Origin: Lachnospiraceae bacterium
Lineage (GTDB): Bacteria; Bacillota; Clostridia; Lachnospirales; Lachnospiraceae
Length of the DNA stretch: 14,445 nucleotides
NCBI GenBank assembly: GCA_017420605.1
Contig: JAFOIS010000043.1
Coordinates: 1-14,445 of the forward strand
Reading direction: 5' to 3'
The notes beneath the pieces are model-generated. The model made no database searches. It was not told the DNA's origin and saw nothing but the letters and a program-made list of their open reading frames with translations. Below are positions 7,701 to 14,445 of the stretch, piece after piece. Numbering within the stretch: the first letter of the stretch is position 1; each line of letters starts with the position of its first letter. Position numbers and translations under genes: made by a program.

Positions 7701-8564
7701 TTATCCGGGTATTCGGTCTACCCTAACCTTTTTGATCACATTATTTTCGATCGCGAGGATCCTGTATACAAAGCGCCCGTCACGTACCGTCTTGTCGTTC
7801 TTCGTCGGCACCCGGTCCAGGATCTGCGTCAGATATCCGTTCAGTGTCTCATACTCCCCTTCCGGGAATTCATAGCCGAGCTCCCGTCCGGCCTCCTCGA
7901 GCGGCGTCAGCCCGTCCATCACAAGGGAATTGTCGAGCCTCCGCTGGATGAAGTTCTCGTCGGCGTCGTGCTCGTCGAGGATGCTGCCTACGATCTCCTC
8001 GAGGATGTCCTCCATCGTCACGATCCCGGACGTCTGCCCGTATTCGTCGATCACGACCGCCATATGTTCCTTCATGCGACGCATATAACGGAAGATCTCG
8101 TTGATCTGACGGGTCTCCTGGATGAACGCCGCTTCCCGAAGAAGCGTTCCGATCTCCCCGACCGGACGGTCCTTATCCTCCGGATGATCCATCAGATACT
8201 TCACGGCGTCCTTGAAATGCACGATCCCGAGAATGTCGTCCAGATCCTCGCCGATCAGCGGATACCGCGAATAGGATTCCGAAAGCATGAACTGCACCGC
8301 TTCCCGGAGGGGCGTTTCCGCGTCGATCGCGGAAATGTTCTTGCGGTGCGTCATCACCTCCCGGGCGTCCGTATCGGAGAACTCGAGGATGTTCTGCATC
8401 ATGTCCGCCTCTTCCTTTTCGAGAACGCCGCTTTCATGCGCCTCGTCCAGGATCGAACGGATCTCCTCCTCCATTTCCCCGTCGTCGCCTCTTCCGCGCC
8501 CGAAAAGACGCCGCAGCGTACTTCGCGGGGATGACCGGCCGCTTTGTGTATCTGTTTCCATCAT
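7701..8564 (-). CDS. CorC/YbeX-type CBS-domain protein
   Basis: A 287-residue protein of the hemolysin C / CorC family without the DUF21 membrane domain that most Gram-positive relatives carry. In this it matches E. coli CorC (YbeX) in build and size. An acidic N-terminal helix (EEEIRSILDEAHESGVLEKE) is followed by CBS1 at about 67-125 (REVMTHRKNISAID), CBS2 at about 135-195 (VVIDEYGQTSGIVTMEDILE) and a CorC_HlyC domain at about 210-285. CBS pairs of this family bind adenine nucleotides. YbeX-type proteins have been linked to magnesium homeostasis and ribosome quality. The ATG at 8564 makes an ATGA overlap with the alr stop, and GGAG lies at normal spacing upstream; an ATG directly after it (8561) could also serve. 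In E. coli ybeX follows ybeZ-ybeY; here it is in the same run but five genes before phoH. Confidence 0.9.
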   Translation of the reverse strand: MMETDTQSGRSSPRSTLRRLFGRGRGDDGEMEEEIRSILDEAHESGVLEKEEADMMQNILEFSDTDAREVMTHRKNISAIDAETPLREAVQFMLSESYSRYPLIGEDLDDILGIVHFKDAVKYLMDHPEDKDRPVGEIGTLLREAAFIQETRQINEIFRYMRRMKEHMAVVIDEYGQTSGIVTMEDILEEIVGSILDEHDADENFIQRRLDNSLVMDGLTPLEEAGRELGYEFPEGEYETLNGYLTQILDRVPTKNDKTVRDGRFVYRILAIENNVIKKVRVDRIPG

Positions 8565-9712
8565 GCTCCTTCTCCGTATACGCGCGGCACCCTCGAAGTG
8601 ATGCAGCAAACCAGCTCGTAATTAAAGCGTCCCGAAAGCCTTCCGATCTCCTCGGCCGTGATCTCCTCGCCGTCCATTCTTCCGAGCAGGACAACGGGGT
8701 CCCCGCAGGAGACTTCCGGAATGTCCGTAACGTCGGCCATAAACTGATCCATGCAGATACGGCCGAGTATCTTCGCCCGTTTTCCGCGGATAAGGACTTC
8801 TCCTTTCCCGGAGAGCATCCGCGGGAAGCCGTCCGCGTAGCCGACGGGGACCGTCGCGATCCTTGTCTTCCGGGTCAGCGTCACCGTCCCGCCGTAGCCG
8901 ATCTCTTCTCCCGCGTCGATCTCCGCCAGATGGATCACATGGCTGATCAGCGTCATGGCCGGCCGGAAGCACACGCCGTTTTCTTCCATAAGCGCGGTCA
9001 TCTCGTCCGAGGGCGTAAGGCCGTACATGGTGATGCCGCAGCGCACGGCATCCAGGTGCGCCTCCGGGAAATGCAGCACGGAAGCGCTGTTCGCCGTATG
9101 GCAGAGCCGGAATGCGATCCCGCGTTCCGTAAGCATCTGCCGGAACGCAAGGTATCTTTTCAGCTGCGATAAGGCGGCCGCAAGATCTTCCTCATCCGCT
9201 CTCGCGTAATGCGTAAAGAGCCCTTCGGCGATAAGATACGGGTCTTCGAAGAGCGCTTTGACCGCGTCTGCGGATCCCTCATCCGGGGAAAAGCCGATCC
9301 GGTGCATGCCCGTATCGACGGCAACGTGGATATTGGCCGGGATGCGGAGTTCTTTTGCCCTTTCCGCGACCATGCGTCCCTGTAACGCATCCGATACGCA
9401 GAAGCGGATCCCCCGCGCAAGCATCCCGTCTATGCTTCCTTCGAACACGCCCCCGAGAAGGAGGATCGGTTTGCGGACGCCGCTGTCAAAAAGGGTGAAC
9501 GCCTCTTCCGCGGTCGCGACCGCAAATCCCCACACATAGGCGAGGGGCTCCAGGCGGTGCGCGATCGGGACCGCGCCGTGACCGTAGCCGTCCGCCTTGA
9601 TCACCGGGATGCACTTCGTCCCTTCCGGGACAAGGGAATGCATCACCGCAAGATTGCTCTGGATCGCATCGAGGCTTACTTTCGCCGCGACCCGCTTCGT
9701 ATCAATTTCCAT
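8561..9712 (-). CDS. alr: Alanine racemase
   Basis: A 383-residue PLP enzyme interconverting L- and D-alanine for peptidoglycan. The PLP lysine lies in VIKADGYGHGA (K39) and the opposing catalytic tyrosine is probably Y273 in EIGYGGT. HRIGF (137-141), MYGLTPS, GYADGFPR (291-298) and GRICMDQFMADVT (317-329) are further family blocks. The length is usual. The start is uncertain. The ATG at 9712 gives the normal short N-terminus before the first strand but has only a weak GGGA upstream; a GTG at 9724, in frame, is the alternative. Both overlap the end of nnr, and the stop overlaps the CorC-like gene by 4 bases, so translation is probably coupled on both sides. An nnr-alr order is common in Bacillota. 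Confidence 0.95.
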   Translation of the reverse strand: MEIDTKRVAAKVSLDAIQSNLAVMHSLVPEGTKCIPVIKADGYGHGAVPIAHRLEPLAYVWGFAVATAEEAFTLFDSGVRKPILLLGGVFEGSIDGMLARGIRFCVSDALQGRMVAERAKELRIPANIHVAVDTGMHRIGFSPDEGSADAVKALFEDPYLIAEGLFTHYARADEEDLAAALSQLKRYLAFRQMLTERGIAFRLCHTANSASVLHFPEAHLDAVRCGITMYGLTPSDEMTALMEENGVCFRPAMTLISHVIHLAEIDAGEEIGYGGTVTLTRKTRIATVPVGYADGFPRMLSGKGEVLIRGKRAKILGRICMDQFMADVTDIPEVSCGDPVVLLGRMDGEEITAEEIGRLSGRFNYELVCCITSRVPRVYGEGA

Positions 9713-11210
9713 ATTCCCACGCACGAAGCGTCTCTTCCATCCCTTCCAGTATATCGCCGGCCTTCATATAGCAGGCGCCGTGTTTTCCGGCGGCCCGGCG
9801 TCCGCTCTCCTGATGGAGGTGGCACGCGGCGGCAGCCGCCAGTTCCTTCCGTTCCGCTCTTGCAAGAAGACCCGCCGTGATGCCGGCAAGCACGTCCCCG
9901 CTGCCCGCGGTCGCCATCCCGGAATTGCCGCCCGGGCACAGAAAGACCTTTCCGTCTTCTCCGGCGATCACACACGAAGCGTCCTTGAGGACGACCGTAA
10001 CGCCGAGATCGTCCGCAAGCTCCTTTGCGGCGGAGATCCGGTCGAGCGCGATCCGTTCCGCCGGCAGGCCGCAGAGCCTTGCCATCTCGCCCATATGCGG
10101 CGTGATCACACACTGCTCCGTGCCGCGCAGAAGCTCCTTCCGGCCCGCGAGGATATTCAGGGCGTCCGCGTCGAGGACGAGCGGGATCTCCGCATCCGAA
10201 AGCAGTCTCTCCACGATCCTTAGCGCCGTATCGTCTGTCCCGATCGCCGGTCCGCATACGACGGCGTCCGCCCATGCAAGGCCGGTCTCGAGCTTTTCGA
10301 GCGCTTCCTCCGTATCCGCATAGCAAAGCAGCATGGCTTCCGGCAGCATCTGCTGCAGGATGGTACGGTTGTCCTCTTCGGTAAGGATCATGACCATGCC
10401 GCAGCCGCTCCGGACCGCCGCCGCAGCGCACAGATACGCCGCCCCGCACCGGTCTTTGCGTCCGGCGATCACGAGGACTTTGCCGAACGTGCCTTTATGC
10501 CCGTAAGACGGCCGTCTGCCGGTAAGTTCTGCGGCATCCCGGTCCTCCACGACCGCAGCCGCGCCCTCCGGGGCCCCGTCCAGGATACCGATCTTCGCGA
10601 TGACGGTCTTTCCCGCATACGCGGCACCGGGATAAAGCAGCAGTCCGGGTTTCTCAAACTGCATCGTGACCGTTACGTCCGCTTTCACCGCGTCGCCGAG
10701 CACCGCGCCCGTATCGGCGGCGATACCGGAAGGGATATCCGCCGCGATGACAAAAGCCTTCGCCGCATTGATCTTCCGGATGATCTCGAGGACATAGCCC
10801 GTTACGGGGCGCGTAAGGCCGATCCCGAAGACCGCGTCCACGATCACGTCCGCCGCATCGATCGCGTCTTCCCCTTCAAACGGGACGTCGAGCGCCTCCG
10901 CGGTCCGCACCTGCCGGTCGTTCTCCTCGGAAAGATGCTCTCTTCCCATGAGAAGAAAGATCCGGGCGTCGATGCCTCTCTCGCGGAGGATCCTCGCGCA
11001 GGCAACGCCGTCCCCGCCGTTGTTCCCGCTGCCGCATACGCATAAGACCAGCGGACTTTTCGCGGCGGCGCTGCCAGCCAGACGGCGCTCCGCTTCATCG
11101 GCGATCGTAAGCGCGGCGCGCTCCATGAGGACCGCGGACGGAATGCCCGCCTCCTCGATCGTACGCCGGTCCTGTCCTCGCATCTGTGCGGCTGTCAGTA
11201 CGGATCTCAC
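9702..11210 (-). CDS. nnr: Bifunctional NAD(P)H-hydrate repair enzyme Nnr (epimerase + dehydratase)
   Basis: A 502-residue fusion that repairs hydrated NADH and NADPH. The N-terminal YjeF_N epimerase domain (about 1-215) shows GSGNNGGDG at 60-68, VFGIGL at 127-132 and ADIPSG at 157-162. The C-terminal ADP-dependent dehydratase domain (about 235-500) shows HKGTFGKVLVIAG (238-250), VVCGPAIG (317-324), LVLDADALN (345-353) and GNSGMATAGSGDVLAG (428-443). The start is GTG at 11210, giving MRSVLTAAQMRGQDRRTIEE. It is chosen because AAGGAA lies 7 bases upstream and this N-terminus matches the family; longer readings run into the promoter region. It is the first gene of the leftward operon and overlaps alr by about 11 bases. 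Nucleotide repair fits with the pyridine-nucleotide enzyme NfnAB further down the run. Confidence 0.95.
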   Translation of the reverse strand: MRSVLTAAQMRGQDRRTIEEAGIPSAVLMERAALTIADEAERRLAGSAAAKSPLVLCVCGSGNNGGDGVACARILRERGIDARIFLLMGREHLSEENDRQVRTAEALDVPFEGEDAIDAADVIVDAVFGIGLTRPVTGYVLEIIRKINAAKAFVIAADIPSGIAADTGAVLGDAVKADVTVTMQFEKPGLLLYPGAAYAGKTVIAKIGILDGAPEGAAAVVEDRDAAELTGRRPSYGHKGTFGKVLVIAGRKDRCGAAYLCAAAAVRSGCGMVMILTEEDNRTILQQMLPEAMLLCYADTEEALEKLETGLAWADAVVCGPAIGTDDTALRIVERLLSDAEIPLVLDADALNILAGRKELLRGTEQCVITPHMGEMARLCGLPAERIALDRISAAKELADDLGVTVVLKDASCVIAGEDGKVFLCPGGNSGMATAGSGDVLAGITAGLLARAERKELAAAAACHLHQESGRRAAGKHGACYMKAGDILEGMEETLRAWEYGN

Positions 11211-11226
11211 GCTTTGGTTCCTTCGA

Positions 11227-11255
11227 TTGCAATACAGTTTCTTTCCTGTTACAAT
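11227..11255 (+). promoter_or_regulatory. Predicted sigma-A promoter for the ABC-F gene
   Basis: TTGCAA (11227-11232), a 17-base spacer and TACAAT (11250-11255), with TG one base before the -10 element (extended -10). The predicted start point is about 11262, giving a leader near 100 bases. A small hairpin, CGGGAC-CGTC-GT(G)CCCG at 11263-11279, would form at the very 5' end. The promoter lies inside the transcribed leader of the opposing nnr operon. Confidence 0.65.
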
Positions 11256-11314
11256 AGGATACCGGGACCGTCGTGCCCGTTTATGCGCATAACGATCCAC
11301 AATATCATCTTTTT

Positions 11315-11343
11315 ATTATATGCAAACCGAAAAACCTTGTCAA
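11315..11343 (-). promoter_or_regulatory. Consensus sigma-A promoter for the leftward nnr-alr-...-ybeY operon
   Basis: On the minus strand, TTGACA (11343-11338), a spacer of exactly 17 bases and TATAAT (11320-11315). All twelve hexamer bases match consensus. The predicted start point is about 11308, which leaves a leader of about 98 bases before the nnr GTG. No comparably good promoter was found within the downstream genes, so it probably drives the whole run. It lies within the leader of the plus-strand ABC-F gene. Confidence 0.85.
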
Positions 11344-11360
11344 TTTGTTCGGTGGAAGAT

Positions 11361-13265
11361 ATGCTCCTGGATGTGCAGCGCATCACAAAAAGCTATGACG
11401 GGGAGACGATCCTTCAGGATGTCTCCTTTCATCTTGAAGAGCGGGAAAAGGCGGCGATCGTCGGCATCAACGGCGCCGGCAAGACCACGCTTCTCCGTAT
11501 CATTGTCGGTGAAGAGACCGCCGACGACGGCATCTGCGTCTTCTCCCGCGACTGTGTGACGGGATACCTTGCCCAGCATCAGGATTACCGGGGCGAGGGA
11601 ACGATCTACCGGGCTGTTTACGAAGTGAACGGGACCCTGCTTGCGCTCGAAGACGAAATGCGCGCCGCCGAACAGGACATGAAGCACCTTGCGGGAGAGG
11701 CGCTTACACGGCGCATGAACGAATACGCGCGTCTTTCGGAAGAGTTTGAACGCCGGAACGGTTATGCCTACCGGAGCGAAGTGACCGGCGTCCTCAAAGG
11801 CCTCGGCTTTACCGAGGACAGTTTTGAAAATGAAGCCTCTACTCTCTCCGGCGGTCAGAAGACGCGGCTTTCGCTCGCGCGCATCCTGCTTTCCGCGCCT
11901 TCTCTCCTCATTCTGGACGAGCCGACGAACCATCTCGACATGCCGTCCGTCGCCTGGCTCGAGAACTACCTTGCCGCCTACCGCGGCGCCGTGCTCGTCG
12001 TCAGCCACGACCGGTATTTCATGAACCGGTTCGTCGGAAAAGTCATCGAGATCGAGAACACGAAGGCGCAGGTCTTCCGCGGCACCTACGACGACTACCG
12101 GATCAAGAAGGACGCTCTGCGCCACGCGCAGCTTTCCGCCTATATGGCCGCGCAGCGTAAGATCGCCCACGAAGAGGCCGTCATAGAAAAGCTCAAATCC
12201 TTCAACCGCGAAAAGTCGATCCGGCGCGCGGAGAGCCGCGAGAAAATGCTCGCGAAGATCGACCGTCCGGACCGTCCTGTCGATATCGACGCGGATATGA
12301 AGCTGTCGCTCACCCCTTCGAAGGAAAGCGGCGGCGACGTGCTTACGCTTGAGGATCTCTCCAAATCCTACGACGGCGTCACCCTCTTTTCCGGTCTCGA
12401 CCTCCTTATCCGCCGCGGCGAGAGAATCGCGATCGTCGGCGCGAACGGCACCGGGAAATCGACGCTGCTCAAAATCATCAACGGACTCGTGATGCAGGAT
12501 ACGGGGACGGTCACGCTCGGCACGAACGTCGAGATCGGTTACTACGATCAGGAAAACCAGCTGCTCCATATGGACAAGACCCTCTTCGAAGAGATCTCCG
12601 ACGAGTGGCCGGACATGAACAATACCCGGATCCGCAGCGTCCTTGCCGCTTTTCTCTTTACGGGCGACGACGTCTTCAAGCTGGTCTCTTCGCTTTCGGG
12701 CGGGGAACGCTCGCGGCTTTCGCTTGCCCGGCTGATGCTGTCGAACGCGAATTTCCTCATTCTGGACGAGCCCACGAACCATCTGGACATCCAGTCAAGA
12801 AGCATCCTTGAGGACGCCCTCCGCAGCTATACCGGCACCGTGCTCACCGTATCGCACGACCGGTACTTCATCAACCGGATCGCAACGCGTATCCTGGAAC
12901 TGGACGGCGCCCGCTTTACGTCGTATATCGGGGATTACGACTACTACGTCGAAAAGAAGGCGCAGCTGCGCCAGATAAACGAGGCGGAATCCGCAAAGCC
13001 GGAATCCGTTTCAGAGGAAAAGCTCCGCTGGCAGGCAAAGAAAGCCGAAGAGGCAAAAAGGCGGAAGAAGGAAAACGACATCCGCCGCATCGAGGAAGAG
13101 ATCGACCGCCTGGAGACGCGCGATAAGACGATCGACGAAATGCTCGCCGATCCCGCGATCGGCAGCGATCCCGGAAAATGCGCATCGCTTGCGGACGAAA
13201 AAGAGACCATCGCCTCTAAGCTTGCGGAACTGATGGAAAAATGGGAAGCGCTCAGCGAAAGCTGA
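11361..13265 (+). CDS. ABC-F family ATPase, YdiF-like
   Basis: A 634-residue soluble protein with two ATPase domains and no membrane segment, the ABC-F pattern. Domain 1 has Walker A GINGAGKT (35-42), signature LSGGQ (162-166) and Walker B ILDEPTNHLD (184-193). Domain 2 has GANGTGKST (360-368), LSGGE (445-449) and ILDEPTNHLD (467-476). The inter-domain linker (about 250-310) is charged and helical, and a C-terminal coiled coil (about 550-630) follows. ABC-F proteins bind the ribosomal E site to relieve stalling; some protect against antibiotics. The short linker and C-terminal coiled coil suggest a housekeeping YdiF-like type rather than a resistance type, but sequence alone does not settle it. 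The ATG at 11361 has GGTGGAAGAT upstream. An in-frame ATG at 11283 has no ribosome binding site and would add residues unlike the family. Confidence 0.93.
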   Translation: MLLDVQRITKSYDGETILQDVSFHLEEREKAAIVGINGAGKTTLLRIIVGEETADDGICVFSRDCVTGYLAQHQDYRGEGTIYRAVYEVNGTLLALEDEMRAAEQDMKHLAGEALTRRMNEYARLSEEFERRNGYAYRSEVTGVLKGLGFTEDSFENEASTLSGGQKTRLSLARILLSAPSLLILDEPTNHLDMPSVAWLENYLAAYRGAVLVVSHDRYFMNRFVGKVIEIENTKAQVFRGTYDDYRIKKDALRHAQLSAYMAAQRKIAHEEAVIEKLKSFNREKSIRRAESREKMLAKIDRPDRPVDIDADMKLSLTPSKESGGDVLTLEDLSKSYDGVTLFSGLDLLIRRGERIAIVGANGTGKSTLLKIINGLVMQDTGTVTLGTNVEIGYYDQENQLLHMDKTLFEEISDEWPDMNNTRIRSVLAAFLFTGDDVFKLVSSLSGGERSRLSLARLMLSNANFLILDEPTNHLDIQSRSILEDALRSYTGTVLTVSHDRYFINRIATRILELDGARFTSYIGDYDYYVEKKAQLRQINEAESAKPESVSEEKLRWQAKKAEEAKRRKKENDIRRIEEEIDRLETRDKTIDEMLADPAIGSDPGKCASLADEKETIASKLAELMEKWEALSES

Positions 13266-13270
13266 GCGCT
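13247..13270. terminator. Bidirectional terminator hairpin
   Basis: AGCGCTCAGC, a GAAA loop and GCTGAGCGCT form a perfect 10-bp stem. The ABC-F stop codon (13263-13265) lies within the right arm. Rightward, the stem is followed by CTATCATTTCTCT, a weak T tract. Leftward, for the converging beta-helix gene, it is followed by TCCCATTTTTCC, a better one. One hairpin can thus end both transcripts. Confidence 0.75.
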
Positions 13271-13291
13271 CTATCATTTCTCTGGTCCATA

Positions 13292-14445
13292 TCAGATAAA
13301 TACGAGATTCTTTCCGCGGTCACCGCTGTGGATGCCGCCGGGATGCGCCGCAAAGCACTCTTCTATGGTCGCACGCTTTACGGTCACGGGCGTCGAACGG
13401 ATGACATCGATCCGGTCGTCCGACGCGGTCAGGATGGTCGGGTCGGCGCAGCCTTCGATCGTGCAGTCCTCAAAAACGATACGCTCATAATTGCATGCCA
13501 CAAGAAGCGGCGTATGTTCATGCCCTTTCCGGCAGGAGATCCGTACATTTTTGAAATAAACGCTTACCTTCTCTTTTGCGTCGCCCCAGATCATGCCTGT
13601 ATCGATAAGTTCCGATACCGTGCAGTTCTCGAGCCGGATGTCGCGGAGCGGCCTGTTGCAGCAGAAACGGTGGCGCGTATCATACTCGATGCGGATGAGT
13701 TCATGCTCCTGCGCAAAAGTGCAGTTCCGGATCACGATATTGCCCGGCGTCTTCCGGATATCCGCCCGGTGATCGCAGTAATAGGAATACGGCGCGTGGG
13801 ATTCATGGCGGTCTCTTTCGGAGGTGAGTTCCCCGAGGAACATCTCCTCATCCGTCATCCAGCGCCGGGAACCGAAGTTCCGCTCATCCGAGACGCAGTT
13901 CTCGCACAGGATGTTGTTTCCGCCGAGCCGGAGGGGCATGCAGGCGGTATTCAGAATACTATTCCGCACTACGACGTCGTTGTTGTCGAAACCGGCGATA
14001 CAGTCGTCCCCGGTGTTGAAGACACAGTCCTCCACAAGAACATTGTCGCAGCTCCGGATGTCGACGCCGTCGAACCCGCCGTAGATGCTGACGCCCCGGA
14101 CTGTGATATCGCGGCTTTGGAATATCGCATGGCACCAGTTGGAACTGTTGAGGAAGGTATACCCCTCAAGGCGGATATTCCGGCATCGCCAGATGCTCAT
14201 GCCGTGCGGGCCCCTGTAGTTCTGTTCGCCCTCCGGGTCGTAACAGTTGCATCCGTCAAAGTAAGAGCCCTTCTCCCCGACGACGGCGATGTTCTCGGCA
14301 TCCATCGCCCGGATCAGCCCGTTGCTCCACCGGCTCGTTGCAATGCTGGACCTGCCGTTTTTAGGCGAATCACCCTCCTCTTCCATGACGACGGGTTCGA
14401 TCTTATCCTCCCGGTAGGCAAAATACGCCATCCGGTCGCGGCTTC
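13292..14445 (-). CDS. Right-handed beta-helix protein, GH28-like, 5' end outside the window
   Basis: An open frame from the TGA at 13292 to the right edge. The first ATG inside is at 14431, but the typical N-terminal part of these proteins is missing and the frame is open upstream, so the gene is taken as 5'-partial. Numbered from that ATG (379 residues), short strand repeats recur: NVLVEDCVF, NIVIRNCTF, DIRLENCTV, RIVFEDCTI. FDGVDI (120-125) and NTGDDC (139-144) match the polygalacturonase Asp region. The GHG and RIK motifs of active GH28 enzymes are not seen at the expected places (NTACMPLRLGG and RIEYD stand there). It probably binds or acts on a polysaccharide. The substrate is unknown and catalysis by the standard GH28 mechanism is uncertain. 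No signal peptide can be judged. It holds 20 cysteines, many at the same point of each coil. It converges on the ABC-F gene. Confidence 0.75.
   Translation of the reverse strand, partial: SRDRMAYFAYREDKIEPVVMEEEGDSPKNGRSSIATSRWSNGLIRAMDAENIAVVGEKGSYFDGCNCYDPEGEQNYRGPHGMSIWRCRNIRLEGYTFLNSSNWCHAIFQSRDITVRGVSIYGGFDGVDIRSCDNVLVEDCVFNTGDDCIAGFDNNDVVVRNSILNTACMPLRLGGNNILCENCVSDERNFGSRRWMTDEEMFLGELTSERDRHESHAPYSYYCDHRADIRKTPGNIVIRNCTFAQEHELIRIEYDTRHRFCCNRPLRDIRLENCTVSELIDTGMIWGDAKEKVSVYFKNVRISCRKGHEHTPLLVACNYERIVFEDCTIEGCADPTILTASDDRIDVIRSTPVTVKRATIEECFAAHPGGIHSGDRGKNLVFI

Noticed and set aside
11283..11360. An upstream start for the ABC-F gene at 11283, or a regulatory leader peptide.
   Set aside because: There is no Shine-Dalgarno sequence, the added residues do not match the family, and the stretch contains the opposing promoter. 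No separate short frame with its own ribosome binding site was found.
11211..11360. A riboswitch or attenuator in the leaders.
   Set aside because: Only one small imperfect hairpin (11263-11279) is visible. No terminator-like stem followed by a T run and no known aptamer pattern were recognised.
11340..12782. Long open frame on the minus strand opposite the ABC-F gene, and similar long frames opposite most other genes (for example 6897-8534 and 4679-6010 on the plus strand).
   Set aside because: They are mirror frames of strongly conserved genes in GC-rich DNA. Their translations are Arg/His/Asp-rich, show no family motifs, and lack suitable ribosome binding sites.

Overview
The window reads as a chromosomal segment of an anaerobic member of the Bacillota, most likely class Clostridia and possibly Lachnospiraceae. 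The grounds are the gene content (the NfnAB pair, an nnr-alr pair, a four-helix FtsK/SpoIIIE, a YdiF-like ABC-F protein), strong AGGAG-type ribosome binding sites, and GC-rich coding sequence that is open on both strands. The assignment is inference; no rRNA or other marker gene is present.

Positions 1 to 11210 hold one tightly packed leftward (minus-strand) run. In transcription order it is nnr (NAD(P)H-hydrate repair), alr (alanine racemase), a soluble CorC/YbeX-type CBS protein, a YebC/TACO1-type protein, a UppP-like membrane protein that lacks key active-site residues, ftsK/spoIIIE, nfnA and nfnB (electron-bifurcating transhydrogenase), phoH (ybeZ) and the start of ybeY, which is cut by the window edge. 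Gaps are 0 to 44 bases and several neighbours overlap by 4 to 41 bases, so this is probably a single long operon. It would be driven by a consensus sigma-A promoter at 11315-11343. It mixes envelope and division functions (alr, uppP-like, ftsK), redox upkeep (nnr, nfnAB) and ribosome or RNA functions (ybeY, phoH, corC/ybeX-like, yebC).

Positions 11211 to 11360 are the only sizeable non-coding stretch. It carries two promoters that face past each other. The leftward promoter lies to the right of the rightward one, so the two 5' leaders should overlap by about 45 bases in antisense.

Positions 11361 to 13265 encode an ABC-F ATPase on the plus strand. It ends in a perfect 10-bp hairpin with a GAAA loop that contains its own stop codon and can serve as a terminator for both directions. 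A convergent minus-strand gene for a right-handed beta-helix protein related to GH28 polygalacturonases follows (13292 to the right edge). Its N-terminal part lies outside the window.

The content is mostly core genome. The points that deserve a second look are the overlapping divergent promoters, the active-site-degenerate UppP homologue, the NfnAB genes embedded in an envelope/ribosome operon, and the cysteine-ladder beta-helix protein. I found no CRISPR array, mobile element, tRNA or rRNA.
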